From positions 984,001 to 1,048,000 of the forward strand of contig NC_025262.1 in the NCBI RefSeq assembly GCF_000740895.1: 64,000 nt of DNA, given 5' to 3'. This document shows, piece after piece, positions 12,006-23,600 of this stretch; the first letter of the stretch is position 1, and each line of letters opens with the position of its first letter. This stretch comes from Theileria orientalis strain Shintoku (lineage: Eukaryota > Apicomplexa > Aconoidasida > Piroplasmida > Theileriidae). The notes under the pieces are model-generated. The model saw only the letters and a program-made list of their open reading frames with translations. It made no database searches and was not told where the DNA came from. The position numbers and the translations under genes are program-made.

Positions 12006-15000
12006 ATGGATCTTTTTGTTGATGCAATAGATTCTAAAATACACTCCTTGGAAGAGTACCAGGAACTTGTCAAAATTAGAACAAGCAACACAAAGAGTGA
12101 CTCTAATTCCAGTAAAAATAATAATGATGACTCTAAAAAAGGTAAAAATAATAAAAGTCCACAAAATCTGGTCGAACCCAGCGACAACACAGAGGTGGAT
12201 AATCTAGTACCAAATCCTACCGAAAAAAGTAGCGAAGAGGAAAATGGCCCAGTCCCATTCCTTAATTCTTTAGTAGATTCTTGTACACATCTGGTTAGAA
12301 CCACAAATTTGATTTTTACAGACGAAGATCGCAACATTTTGTCCGAGAAGTCAAAGCAAGGTAAAATCTCTGAAATATACAAAGCATGCCAGAGGTCGAT
12401 CCAAATAATACATAACATTGTGAAAAAAGTAGCACCGGACTATGTGTACGATAAGGGGACCAGCGCTGTGGATGTGCTGCTGGACGAGATAAAAAACGAT
12501 TTTAAAAGGCTCCAAATACCGATGGATGACGATCCAGCCGAGGTAACAGAGAAAAGACTCGAGACAGTTAGTGTATCGAAGAAGAAGTCGAAAAGCTCAA
12601 AAAATGAGTTGAGTGAGGAGTCTGATAAATTAGAAAATGAGTTGAGTGAGGAGTCTGATAAATTAGAAAATGAGTTGAGTGAGGAGTCTGATAAATTAGA
12701 AAATGAGTTGAGTGAGGAGTCTGATAAATTAGAAAATGAGTTGAGTGAGGAGTCTGACGAAGATAATAGCGAGAGTAAGGAAGAGCAACCGAAGGAAGAT
12801 CCAGACGCCAAGAATGAGAATAACCTTACCAAAAAAACATTGAACGAAGATGAGGATGATATACTGAGTGAGCACAGTTTCGAGATTGATTTGAAAAATT
12901 ATAAACTGCCTCCGAGACCACAAGATAAGTGGAAATCCTCTATAGACAACTTCACGACGATACCGCACATTAACAAAAGGAAAAAGAAGTATAATAAGGT
13001 GCTGCCACAGATAATATATAATAAGGAGGACGTGGAACAAAGGTTCTTCAAAAAGGGATTCGTGCCGCAAATTTACCCGAGATTTGAGCAATTGAGAATG
13101 GTGAGCAAGATTATAGTAGTAAACAGGCATCCGTACATGCAGGAGTTGAATTCACTGGAATGGTCTGAAGAAAAGCTGGACTCTACACACCAAGGCTACA
13201 ACATACTGGGAGGAGAGTGGAACCTGCTGGAAAAGTCGGAGCCACTAGAGCTGGGGGAGTCGAAGTACAAGATGGTGCTGACGGAGGAAGATCTTAAGGC
13301 GATGATAGAAAAAATACAAAATAACACGATACTGTCGATCGACGTGGAGCACTGGAGCAAGAACACGTACAGAGGGATCGTGTGCCTGATACAGCTGAGC
13401 ACGCCGGAAGAAAACTACATCGTGGACCCATTTGACATCTTCACGAAACTGAACATCCTGAACGTGGTGACGACGGACCCGAGGATCCTGAAGGTGATGC
13501 ACGGCTCGGACAACGACATAGAGTGGCTGCAGAGGGACTTCGGAGTGTACATAGTTAACATGTTCGACACGAGGCAGGCGGCCAAAGTACTTAATCTGAA
13601 AGAAGAATCGCTGATGAAGCTGATCGACAAGTACTTCAACGTCAAGATGAACAAAAAGTATCAGCTCGCAGATTGGTCAAAAAGGTATGCAAATAGATAA
13701 AGAATATGTGCGTAGCTGTAGAGTGTGTGAGTAGATATACATTTCGTGTGCGCAGTTGTAGAATATTTAACTTGATATGTAGCTATAGAGTGTTTGTGTG
13801 ATATGTGTGTGAGTATTTGAACGCTTAGAATATGTGCAGTAAAAGTAGACGTTGTAATCGTAGCGGAAATTATTGTTATAGGCCCCTGGACGAAGAAATG
13901 TTGAACTACGCGTGCTCAGATAGCAACTACCTCATACCGCTCTACATTAAAATGAAAAATGAAATACTGAGCACTAGCGATGGGAAGGTCAAAATGATAA
14001 GAGTGATGAACTACAGTAAAAACATATGCCTGACACAGTACGTGGACAACGGAGTGGAAATGTACCGCAAGTTTATCAGAATAACGAAGAAAAATAAAAT
14101 TGAACGTAAGAGTATGAGCTTTGTACAATACAACTTCATGCTTAACCTGCTGGAGTTCAGAAACTACGCAGCAAGGAAGCTGGACGTGTCGGAGCAGATG
14201 GTAATAAGGGACTATCAATTGGGACTGTTGGTTAAGAAGCTGGTAAGGATTGTAGTAGCACGAGTATAGAAATAGAGCAGTGTGTTATTAGTGATAAAAG
14301 TATAGTAAAGTGTGCGACGTAGAACATGTCGTAAAAGACGGAAACGTTATCAAATGTTTTTAGTTGATGGGTACAATATTCGAAAAGATCATTTTCGACT
14401 TCATGAAGTTGGTGCATCACGAAATTCCGAAGCTGGTGGAAATTAAAAACGTAAGTTGAGACTGGGCGTGGAATGGCAGTAGCTATGAGAATTTAGTGAA
14501 TAGGGAGTAACGGATGATATAGGCCCTGTGTTTGGTGCGCAAAAAGTTAAATAATTCGATATTGACGTTGAAGGAGCCGCAATCGATTCAGTTCATACTG
14601 GATTTCCTCAATGAAGATGATAAAAAGGTACGTTGAAAGCACATGTGGAAGGAATAGTTGGTGATTATATTATGATTAGAGCTAAGATGATGATGAAGAT
14701 AATTAGTATTATTATTAAATGTGACATGGCCTTTAACATGGTTATATGAATTTGAGAATATAGATAATTCGTGTAATTATTCTTGATAAATGCTGAAATG
14801 ATAATTTTTAGTTGCATTTGGATGAAGTGCAAAAAATGGTATTTTTCGAAAATTATATCATTTTACTTAGAAGAATACAAAGTGCATAGATAATACATTG
14901 AAGGTGTATAATAAATTTGTAGCTAATGGGCTTTTTAATAATACTTCGACGATGCAAACTGGCATAGAGCAAGAAAAGCCGCAAAGCAAAGTCGAAGAAA

Positions 15001-15074
15001 TATTAGAAAAAAGGTCATTAGTGGAAGAAGCAAATATCGTCGAAGATTGGAAGAGGAAGAGGTTTAATATGTAA
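12006..15074 (+). CDS. RRP6: RRP6/EXOSC10-like 3'-5' exoribonuclease, 6 exons, about 820 aa
   Basis: Exons 12006..13684, 13882..14242, 14364..14450, 14523..14627, 14812..14838 and 14871..15074 keep phase throughout. This is the nuclear-exosome nuclease that trims rRNA, snoRNA and aberrant transcripts. A PMC2NT-like helical segment lies at about residues 85-150. An acidic linker with 11-residue repeats follows. The DEDD-Y domain has TILSIDVEHW (first D and E), VMHGSDNDIEWLQRDFG (second D) and YACSDSNYL (Y-x3-D). An HRDC-like region with LLEFRNYAARKLDVSEQMVI comes next, then a charged tail ending KRKRFNM. The fifth coding exon is only 27 nt, followed by a 32-nt intron; skipping that splice would give an early stop, so I prefer splicing. 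All catalytic acids are present, so the enzyme should be active. Confidence 0.92.
12603..12767 (+). repeat. 33-bp coding tandem repeat in the RRP6-like gene (5 copies)
   Basis: Four identical 33-bp copies and a fifth that diverges near its end encode NELSEESDKLE five times. Because the units are identical at DNA level, expansion is recent and copy number probably varies between isolates. Confidence 0.97.
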
Positions 15075-15721
15075 TACTTCAAGCATACATGAGTACGTAT
15101 GGATAGGCATGTGCGTCTGTTTGGACGCGTTTTAGTTTAAGTGGGCACTGTTGTGAGTACGAGGTGGGTAGACGGAAGGACACGGAGTGTGCTGGTGGTA
15201 TTTGCTGGTAGTGTATAGGTTGTGGATGATGGTGAAGGTTTGATAAACGTGTGAAGTGGAATGAAGAATTAGACAAGTCAACAATAAGCCAAAGAGAGCG
15301 ATGTGTACGATTAAAAGGTAAAATCTGGAGTTTTTAAATTTAATAGGTTAATTATAGCAGGGAACGAGTGAGGAAGATTGAAAATGGTGAATATGGAGTA
15401 TGGAGAGTCATGCCTGATGTGTACCCAATGTGAACAAGGAATTCGCTTAAAAAGATTTACACATTTAATTTGTCAGCCAATATATAGTGTATATGATATG
15501 ATTTTAATATAATTTACTGATAAAACGGAAAAAGGACCTAATTGTATTTGATGGAATGTGTGGACTCCAAATGTTAGGAGTTTATAATCGAGAATACCGT
15601 TAATTTATACCACTAAAGGGTATTCAGAGCATAAATATAAAAAGGAGGTTGTAAATAATAAAACAAGGGTTTTTATTCCTTGAATTGTGTCGAAAACTGT
15701 AAAATAGGGAAGCATGTAGAT
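15075..15721. other. Spacer between RRP6-like gene and coiled-coil gene
   Basis: About 650 bp with no convincing exon. The part from about 15080 to 15260 is less AT-rich than usual and might be untranslated leader or trailer. No RNA gene was recognised. Confidence 0.45.
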
Positions 15722-16693
15722 ATGATGAATGTTTCCGCAAAGTACGCTGAGTCGGACCTGATCACGCCCGAGCAGAGCAGAGAAATATCGATGATGGCGC
15801 TCCAGAAGGGAGCGGCCCTCCAGAGGCTGGTGAACGTGACCTCCAGGAACGGCTCGAGCGTCAAGGCGATGAAGAACGCGCTGTTTATGCTGAAGGTGTA
15901 CGCCTTCGGAGACGAGCACCAGCCCACCATCAACTCGATGGAGCAGAAGGGATCGTTCCGCTTCTCCCAGGTGCAGCTGAAGCTGCTTAGGCAGGAGCAG
16001 CTGATGCTGCTTTCGGAGAACCAGAGGCTCGTCGACGAGCTCCAGAAGATAAGGAAGATGAACCTGTCGAGTTTGAGCGTGCCTGCTCCGAGGGCTCCGG
16101 AGAGCCACGGGGGCGCCAAGAACTCTAAGCTCGTGAAGTCGATCGACAGGGCGCTCATGGGCGACAACGAGGCGAACCTGGTGCGAAGCAAGCTGCTCTA
16201 CCTGGTCGCAACGCTGGACAGGGTCAGGCATCGCAAACTCGCCAGCGCCTTCCGAAGGATCTCGCTGTGTGACAAGAGGGACAGCGTGGGCCAGACGAAC
16301 TACGTGAACCCGCACAAGTACTACACACTGACCAAGAAGGCTGCCTGCGTGCTCCTGGAGAACGTGCTCAGGACCAGGGTCAGAGCCCAGAAGCACTCGG
16401 CGCTGAACACGATCAGAAACTACTCCAGTAAGTTTACGTCTATGCATCAGTCTCCCAAGTACCGCTAGGAAACAGACTTTCATGGCTTTACAGAGTTCAC
16501 CCCTCCCAAGGGCAACCTTCCACAGACGTCGCCCAAAATAGGTACTTAGCCAGATACACACATAACTACCCACATATACTCTACTAGCGCAAGCTATATT
16601 GAATGTTTAGACAAGGAGGTCATGCTGATATCTGCCCACCAGGTGTATCAGAATCAGCTTCCAAGTGTGAGGAGGCACATGATGAATTCATGA
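15722..16693 (+). CDS. Hypothetical coiled-coil protein, about 240-278 aa
   Basis: Preferred exons are 15722..16427 and 16494 onward (66-nt intron; A+AG gives Lys). From there two endings are possible. One is a stop at 16549 (...SPKIGT). The other is a further splice at 16541 to 16611..16693, adding about 28 residues. The protein is basic and helical. A leucine-rich coiled coil (LKLLRQEQLMLLSENQRL) lies at about residues 85-115, and later helices carry basic pairs (VRHRKLASAFRRISL, TRVRAQKHSALNTIR). There is no signal peptide or membrane segment. No family is recognised; a cytoskeletal or centrosomal role would fit the composition but is a guess. The longer ending would overlap the proposed last exon of MUS81 on the other strand. 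Confidence 0.65.
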
Positions 16694-18852
16694 ATAGGTC
16701 CCGGCACGATTCGTATACCTGTTTTTAATGTTTTAACCGCATACGTGCACACGCATAGCTATGTATTGCCCGTAGGGAACTAATGTGCACTAACTTGAGT
16801 GAATAGGGGCTCTTACCTGATTTGACATTTTACACTTTCGCTTGAGCTGCGATAGCTCCTTGTTTATTTCCTCAAGGGTTAGCCTGTTTATGGCCGCGTG
16901 GAAGAGGTACGGAGTGGGCCACAGTGAGAGTATGGCTGCGGTGAGCTGCTCTCCCATCTTGGGAATGCACCGGAGCTGGCGGCCGAACAGCTCGTGGTAG
17001 GTCAGCTTGAAGCGCTTCCGGTTCTCCTCCTTGAAGCGCGAGAACCTGTAGTGGTTCTTGCTGACGAAGCTGTGCAGGTCAAAGTCGCCCATCACGCGCA
17101 TCGTCCTGAACTTCTCCTTGAAGTAGTTCTCAATGGCGAGGTGCAGGTATAGGAGCATGCACGCGCTGTGGGACAGGCTCGACGTATTAATCACGTTGAA
17201 GCCGGAGACGAACTTGGTGTTTATTTTAGCAGTCTTGATGGCCTTGTAGTTAAGCGCACGCTGGCCCAGCTTCGCGAACTTGTTCGTCACCTGCTCCAGG
17301 GGCGAGTCCTCGAAGAGGTATATCACCCTGGTGAAGCCCCTCAGGTTCAGCAGGCGCAGCTTCTGCTCGTTGTACCTGCCGTCCATTATGCTCGAGTTCA
17401 GGTCAATGGTGGTCTTTCTCTCCAGAATCCAGTCGAGCACGTACCAGTCCTGCTCCTCGGGGTCCTCCTGGGACTTCTTGGGCGACTTTTTCTCCTTCTT
17501 AATCAAGTCGCCCTTAGCCTTGGGTCCGAGGCCCACTCCGTTGATGTTGAAGCCGTCCGTGCCGTTTATGTGAAAATGCTCGTTCTGCGTGGGAAGGTTG
17601 AGCTTGATTATCCACACCACGTCCCCGAGCGGCAGCTGCTTAAAGACGAGAGACTTGTTCGCGTCCTTGAACAGGTTCGTCAGCTTCACAAAGTACTTCC
17701 CGTTCGAGTCGTGCAGCTCCCTCTTGTCCACGACTGTTATGATTTCGTAGTCCGAGTATGCAAACACATCGATTCCGTACTTAATTTTAAGCCTGTCCCT
17801 CAAATTTTTAAAATATGCATGACTGTCGTGGTCCAAATTCAACTCGGGCTTATGCGAGATCGAAAGATCGGAAACAGTTAGCGTCTTCGCGGGCGTTTTA
17901 GTCACTGAACTCGTCACAGAATTGGGGCTCTCAGCCTGGGAGCACTTGTATGAGTCTATGTTAAGGAACTCGTTGTTGCTCCTGTTGCTGATGATGCCGT
18001 TCGTTATGTCGTAGATCTTGTTGAAGGTGGCCTTGATGTTGTCAAGTGGTATGTCCAGCTTAGACAGGAGCGACTCCACCAACTCCCTGCCCTCTTCCGT
18101 CAGCCCGTAGGTGTACCTGTGCTTGTACTTGTACTGGAAGTCGTCCTGGGAGACCACCTCCTGGCCCTGCCTCCTGAAATTGATGATCTGCTTGCTGGTA
18201 AGTATTTTCAGGAAGCCGAAACTGGTCAGCTTCGCCTTCGGGAAGATCTTTGAGAACTCCTGGAACATGCTCGAAACGTCATCCAGAGTCAGCCTGCTGT
18301 TCACTTCGTTCTTGCAGTCGCTGAAGAATCCCAGAATACACAGAAACGTCCACGTGTTCGAGTACGTCGGGGGCCTGTACGACTTCGTGCTAACTGCGTT
18401 GAAGTAGTTGTTCATCTGCATAAACTCGCAAATGCGGTACAGGCTGTTTATTCTGTGCTTCTTTAGGTCCTCATCGTCAACCGTCGGTGTTTTCCCCTTT
18501 ATAACCCTAAGTTAATGTGATAAACATTTTTCCAATTACCTGTTAAGGTGCTTATAAAATTGAGCGCCTATCCCAGAAATTATAAAAATTTCCCGCAGGT
18601 TCGTTATAGGTAGAGGATAACGTTTCAGTGATGTGATTGCCTAAATAGAATTTAGTTACAAGCCATTGTTTTACTTAAAGTTAATCATCAAGTTATCTGA
18701 TTCAACAATACCTTAGTAAGCGATAAACATAACTTTGGAGACCTGTTGCGATATATTTCACGAAGTTCAATTAGTTTTAAATATATTAACCTGTTTGCAG
18801 GGTTAACCAAGTTAATCCTATTTAAGGAATTGTCACTCTCTTCATTGGACAT
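16620..18852 (-). CDS. MUS81: MUS81-like structure-specific endonuclease subunit, 4 exons, about 676 aa
   Basis: Exons are 18852..18712, 18640..18540, 18506..16817 and probably 16718..16620. MUS81, with an EME1-type partner, cuts branched DNA at stalled forks and recombination intermediates. The N-terminal HhH region is split over the first exons and reads AITSLKRYPLPITNLRE then IISGIGAQFYKHLNR. A winged-helix-like region follows. The XPF/ERCC4 nuclease shows LPLGDVVWII, then WILERKTTIDLNSSIMDGR and YNEQKLRLLNL, so the ERK(x)3D catalytic signature is intact. The C-terminal helices contain MGEQLTAAILSLWPTPY. Without the fourth exon the protein would end ...MSNQVRAPIHSS. With it the end reads MSNQVYESCRDLFMN, closer to the family's closing HhH helix. 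The first two introns are 71 and 33 nt. Confidence 0.9.
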
Positions 18853-19452
18853 GAGAATAAAACTAATTTTAGCCAAAAAACATCTATGTGTTGTCTAATC
18901 AAACAAAATAATATCTTCTTTAAGTGTGTGTTGAGGAAATTAAAGTTAATTTTAAATTTTAATAGTTATGGTATTTTACAGCTATGGTACAGAATTAAAT
19001 TTAGTAAAAAGATTTGTTTTACACATTAGCGAATTTAATGGTCCAGTGATTAGGAATGAGTGCCATGTTTTGATCATTAAATATTTATTCGGCTGTGTGC
19101 CCAAATTTAGGAATAATAAGGAACTTAGTTACTCAACATACTGTTGTAGTTTCCAAACTAAATATAATGTGTCCATACAAACAATCGAATTATTGAAACA
19201 TTCAATGGTTTGTGTTTATTTTGTTTCTGTGTACTCATTCTATGGCCTTATGTAAAATTCATTTTGATACATTCAACTGTTACATTATAGGGTGACAATA
19301 ATGATGATTTTCATTTTACAAATTTTATTTATTTTAATTTTAATATGTTTTTATCATGTTATTTTTTTAATTACACAGAAAATTACTTTCTAATATTTTT
19401 CAATCACTCTGTATAATAATTTTTAATTTCGTGTACAATAGATATATCGCAA
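18853..19452. promoter_or_regulatory. AT-rich divergent spacer (MUS81 / syntaxin)
   Basis: About 600 bp of very AT-rich DNA separates the two divergent start codons. A 95-codon open frame at 18968-19255 has intergenic-like composition and no recognisable features, so it is not annotated as a gene. Confidence 0.5.
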
Positions 19453-20603
19453 ATGCAACTAGGCAAATTTAAACCACCTTCCTTCGGTTAGTTTCAAGAA
19501 TTGACAAAATTCTGTAGAGATTGGAACTAATGTGAAGTATGAAAAACTCGTTTCGAACAACATCAAGCACATAAAGGCGGATATGCTTTATATTGAACAC
19601 AACGTAAGCACCCGTTTCCACTCGTGATTAGTAATACACATGAATTTGACTTAATTTGCTGCAGGTTGGAGATTTATCGAACAAGTTTGCGTCCAAAAAA
19701 CTCTTGGAGACCATAAGGAGTAAGCTGGAGAACGTCCATGCCCTAATAAGCGTGACGGACGGGTACCTGGCGGAGTGGGAGATTCAGATACAGCAGTCGC
19801 CGAGCTTTCAGATGGACGACGACTCCTTTGAGCGCCTGTCAGGCCAGTTCAAGCGCGAAACCGCGAAGGTGGGCAGGCTGTCGGAGCTGGTGAAGCAGAA
19901 GTCAATATACAGCGACTCAATAAGCACCGACGACGGCTCAAGCCTGGACTTGATGAGCTCTGTGGACACGCACTTCATCAACGAGGCGAAGCTGGACTTC
20001 GAGTACGACGAACAGCTGGTGCCGCTGTTCACAATAGGCGAAAAGGAGCTACTCCTCTCAGACTCCATTGTACAAACGAGAAATGAAGGAATCATGAATA
20101 TAAAGGGCCAAATAGAGCAGGTACGCAGATGTTAAAAGTAGCAGGAGCGCACGCTTTTACCCCTTAAGGGATTACCACGCTCACGACTAGAAAGTTGTTA
20201 CAATTCGCAAGGCTGTCTCATAATCGTTTAGGCCAGAGATATATTCAAGGACCTGGCGACGATAGTGACTGTGCAGGACGAAGGCTTTCAGAGGATAGAG
20301 AATAACCTCGTCGACGCAAAGCTGAACAGCATGGAAACGCTAACTGAAATAGAACAGTATAAAATGAACAGAAAATCAAATAAAAAAAGGTACGTGTTCA
20401 CTTGAGTCATGGCTGCGCATTTGTTATTTTTCAGTTATATTTACATTAAAAACACATATACCTAGGCAGTTACTCACCCGTATAGTGCATTGATGACTCA
20501 CCAGTGACTGTAATTTAGGACCATGTGGCTAATAGGGATCATTTCGTGCCTAGGATCGGGAATATTCTACGGATACAGGTACATATATCCACTATTGATA
20601 TGA
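19453..20603 (+). CDS. Syntaxin-like Qa-SNARE, 5 exons, 272 aa
   Basis: Exons 19453..19486, 19518..19603, 19665..20120, 20232..20389 and 20519..20603 keep phase; the first intron is 31 nt. SNAREs of this type sit on target membranes and drive vesicle fusion. The N-terminal helical region is followed by a SNARE motif (IEQARDIFKDLATIVTVQDE, then GFQRIENNLVDAKLNSMETL). The glutamine in TVQDE stands where the zero-layer Q is expected. A KSNKKR basic patch leads into one C-terminal membrane segment (MWLIGIISCLGSGIFYGY), giving a tail-anchored protein. Which compartment it serves cannot be decided; the rather divergent motif could suit a Golgi, ER or apical-secretory syntaxin. Only 71 bp separate its stop from that of the convergent gene. 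Confidence 0.82.
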
Positions 20604-20674
20604 CGGGTCATAATGACCACTAATGTGATAATGCGTGTTCTTAAGGGAGTACAATGTGCATAGTAAGTACAAAA

Positions 20675-23600
20675 TTACTCAGAATCAGTATCCATATCAG
20701 CCTCTTCCCTGGACCAGGACCGTTTCCAGGACTTGTTTGATATCCTCTTCGCGAGGAACTTTTTAAACTTTTCGCGGTTGTTGTGGCCAATGAGGTTTAA
20801 AACGTACGCGTCTCTGTCTTCATCGTCCTCGCTCCCCCTATTGTCCTCAGACTCGTCCCCGGTATACTTGTAGAGCATGATGCCGAAGTGGTGGTCGAAT
20901 TTGATCTACAAGGTCACGGTGACTATTACTTTAGCAATGGACTAACCTTGTCGATCTTGTTAATTTCTATGCTCAGCACTGACTTTAGAAACAAAATTGG
21001 CTCGTGAATTTTAACCATCTCACTTCTGGCGTCAGGCTTAATGAACGTTTTCAGCAACAGCTTGGTATATCGATCGGCTTCTACGCGAATAAGATGTGCT
21101 GTTGTCGGATTTGAAAGTAGTAACTGGCGAAAATAGCTGCAACCTACGCGGATAAAGTGCTTTTACGAGCAGGTCAGGTATTATTTCATATATCTGAACG
21201 GTGCGATCAGAAACCAAGGCCAACGAATAGTGGTCCTTGTAGTTGGCAACCGTTGCCAGCACGTTCTTAAACTCTGGCTCCGAGTCCTCCTTCGCTCCCT
21301 CGTTTGAATCGGGAAGGTGATGCGTCAGCTGCCTTGCCAATATGTTTACGTTATCGTAGCATAAGTACTTCATCAGATCGTAATTTATATAACAAAGACT
21401 GAATATTACCCAGGAGGTATCCTAAAGCAATCAAGTGGAACCCATAATGGATATTAGGAAATCATGCGATTATGTAGTCAATTTTATTGATCTATCCACA
21501 TCTATCTTAGGCGCAAACCTCGTGTAACAGATACATAGTCCCTTCGTCGATTGAATATAACTTGTGCTTACTCAATTCGAAGCTCCTTAGTATTTCAAAA
21601 TCGTCTTTGTCTTTAAGATAGTTCAGAAGATATAAATTTTTATTACTGATACACATTAAATACATGTTATCTTCGTTGGCATTTTCGTCCAGAGCTAAAA
21701 TATTAATTAACACGTGTTCACTGATTAACTAAGCTGATTAGTCTATCTGAATACCAATATATGTATATAGTGTGCATACTGTTCGTCAATATGTACGATT
21801 CATCGAATATGATGATCCTCTCTATTTGAGCCTTAGATATGAATAGCTGGAATTTGCTCTTAATTTTGTGCAGGTATATTTGTTTCAGGACCGAAGTCAG
21901 CAGGGCGCTCCTGAAGCTGATGCTATCGTATCTCCGAAACTGCAAGTCACGTGATTTGCTATGGGAGTAACCGTACCTGCGATATTATGTTCATTATGTG
22001 GTACGAGTTTGTGTTTGTGCAATTGGACGTCAACTGTATTATTATCAACAGTATGTTGTCAATTATGGCCTCGACGATGTTTGTGTCGTACAGGTGTACC
22101 GTATACGTCCCTGCAAGTCATTAGTAGCTGTTGTCTAATCGGTCTGTAACCAATTACACTCAGTTAAAAGATGGCTAACTACCAGTTATGCGTAATGAGT
22201 TCGAGTTTATTACCTGTACTGGTTACATTCTGAAACGTGGCCAGCTGTATGAATATTTTCATCACTATCTCTATAGTGTACTCCGATATGAACTTGTTTA
22301 GGCATTTCTCCACAAAGTAGTCTTGAATTTCGTGGATGTTTGAAAACTTGATGAGCGGCACTTGCCGACTCACGAGGTTAACGTACTTCACGATCTGCAG
22401 CACCAGGTACTGCACGTGCTTGTTCACGTCGTCGATCCAGTTGATATTCACACTCAAAATGCACTCGCTAACCACGTACTTCATTATCAACTCAATGAAA
22501 CTGAAATGGATTTGTTTCTACTGTTAACTATCGTGCTTAAGGGCTGTTGTTCAGTACGAAGTCTAGGTTTAGAGCCAATGATAAAAAAACCTACTTTGAT
22601 ATTATATCGTGTATTACTATTACATCCATGGACTCAGCCTAAATTGTTATTGTTATAGCGGTCCTTGCTTCAGGTTACCTTTAACGATATGTTATACGTG
22701 AGCGCCTTTATGAACAACTTTAACAGCTTTGCCGTCAAGTTGTAATCGAATATGTTACATGAGGTTACCAGCTTTATTAAGTTGCGTACAAAGTCTGCGT
22801 TTTTAAACCTTTGCTTAATGATGTCGTTGTCGCTGTTGTCTATCAACCCGTACAGTATCCTCAGGTACGAGGATATTACGAGCGACGGGTTTACCTGCTT
22901 AGTGTACTCATTTAAATACAATTTGTTCAGCAGCGGCTTCGGCGGCACCTTAAAGTAGTCACAGTCCTGCAACTCGTAATTCATCTTGTTCAAGTTTGTC
23001 GATATTACGTTCGTCACCAGGTCTATGGTCGACTTATTTATTCTCGTGTTCTCCCTAGTGTCTGCCGCAATTTCCCTGTTGCTGTCGAATCGGTAGTACA
23101 GCGACGAATAATTGTTAACCTTCGGCAACGCGTTCATTTTTTCGTAGTCAAGCTTATTCCCCTTCAGCACTCCTGCCCAGTACTCGCTGTTCAGGTTATT
23201 CACCCTTTCGTACTGGTAATACTGGATGAACGCCAGCGAATTTAGCGGTGACAGGTACATCAGTATCTTGTCAATCAAATCCATGTTTATAAACAACTAA
23301 AATGATTCATTTATCATCGTCACTGGTTGCGTATTTTACCACCTATGCCTATCTGCGTATAAGTTACCGATATTTGTTGATGCTGTTGCACTTCCCTGAA
23401 ATTCTGTTGCTGGAGCTCCCTTCTCAGCTTAATGTCCGACTCCTCTAGGAAGTTGAACTCGTAGCCTCCGCTGGCTGTGTCGTAAAAGTCCTCGACTTCC
23501 TTCCGGCACAACTGCTCGAAGCTCAGCGTCTTCTCGTTGTTGTGCGCGTCGAACCCGTTGATGCACCTCTCCAGAGCCCTCAGCGCTCTGTAAAACTGCT

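Noticed and set aside
15605..16573. Minus-strand open frame of 322 codons opposite the coiled-coil gene
   Set aside because: Rich in V, L, H and R as expected of a shadow; the plus strand has a better start, splice sites and composition.
18968..19255. 95-codon plus-strand frame in the MUS81/syntaxin spacer
   Set aside because: AT content equals the surrounding spacer, no motif, and it lies in a region needed for two divergent promoters. Conservation in a sister species would reopen it.
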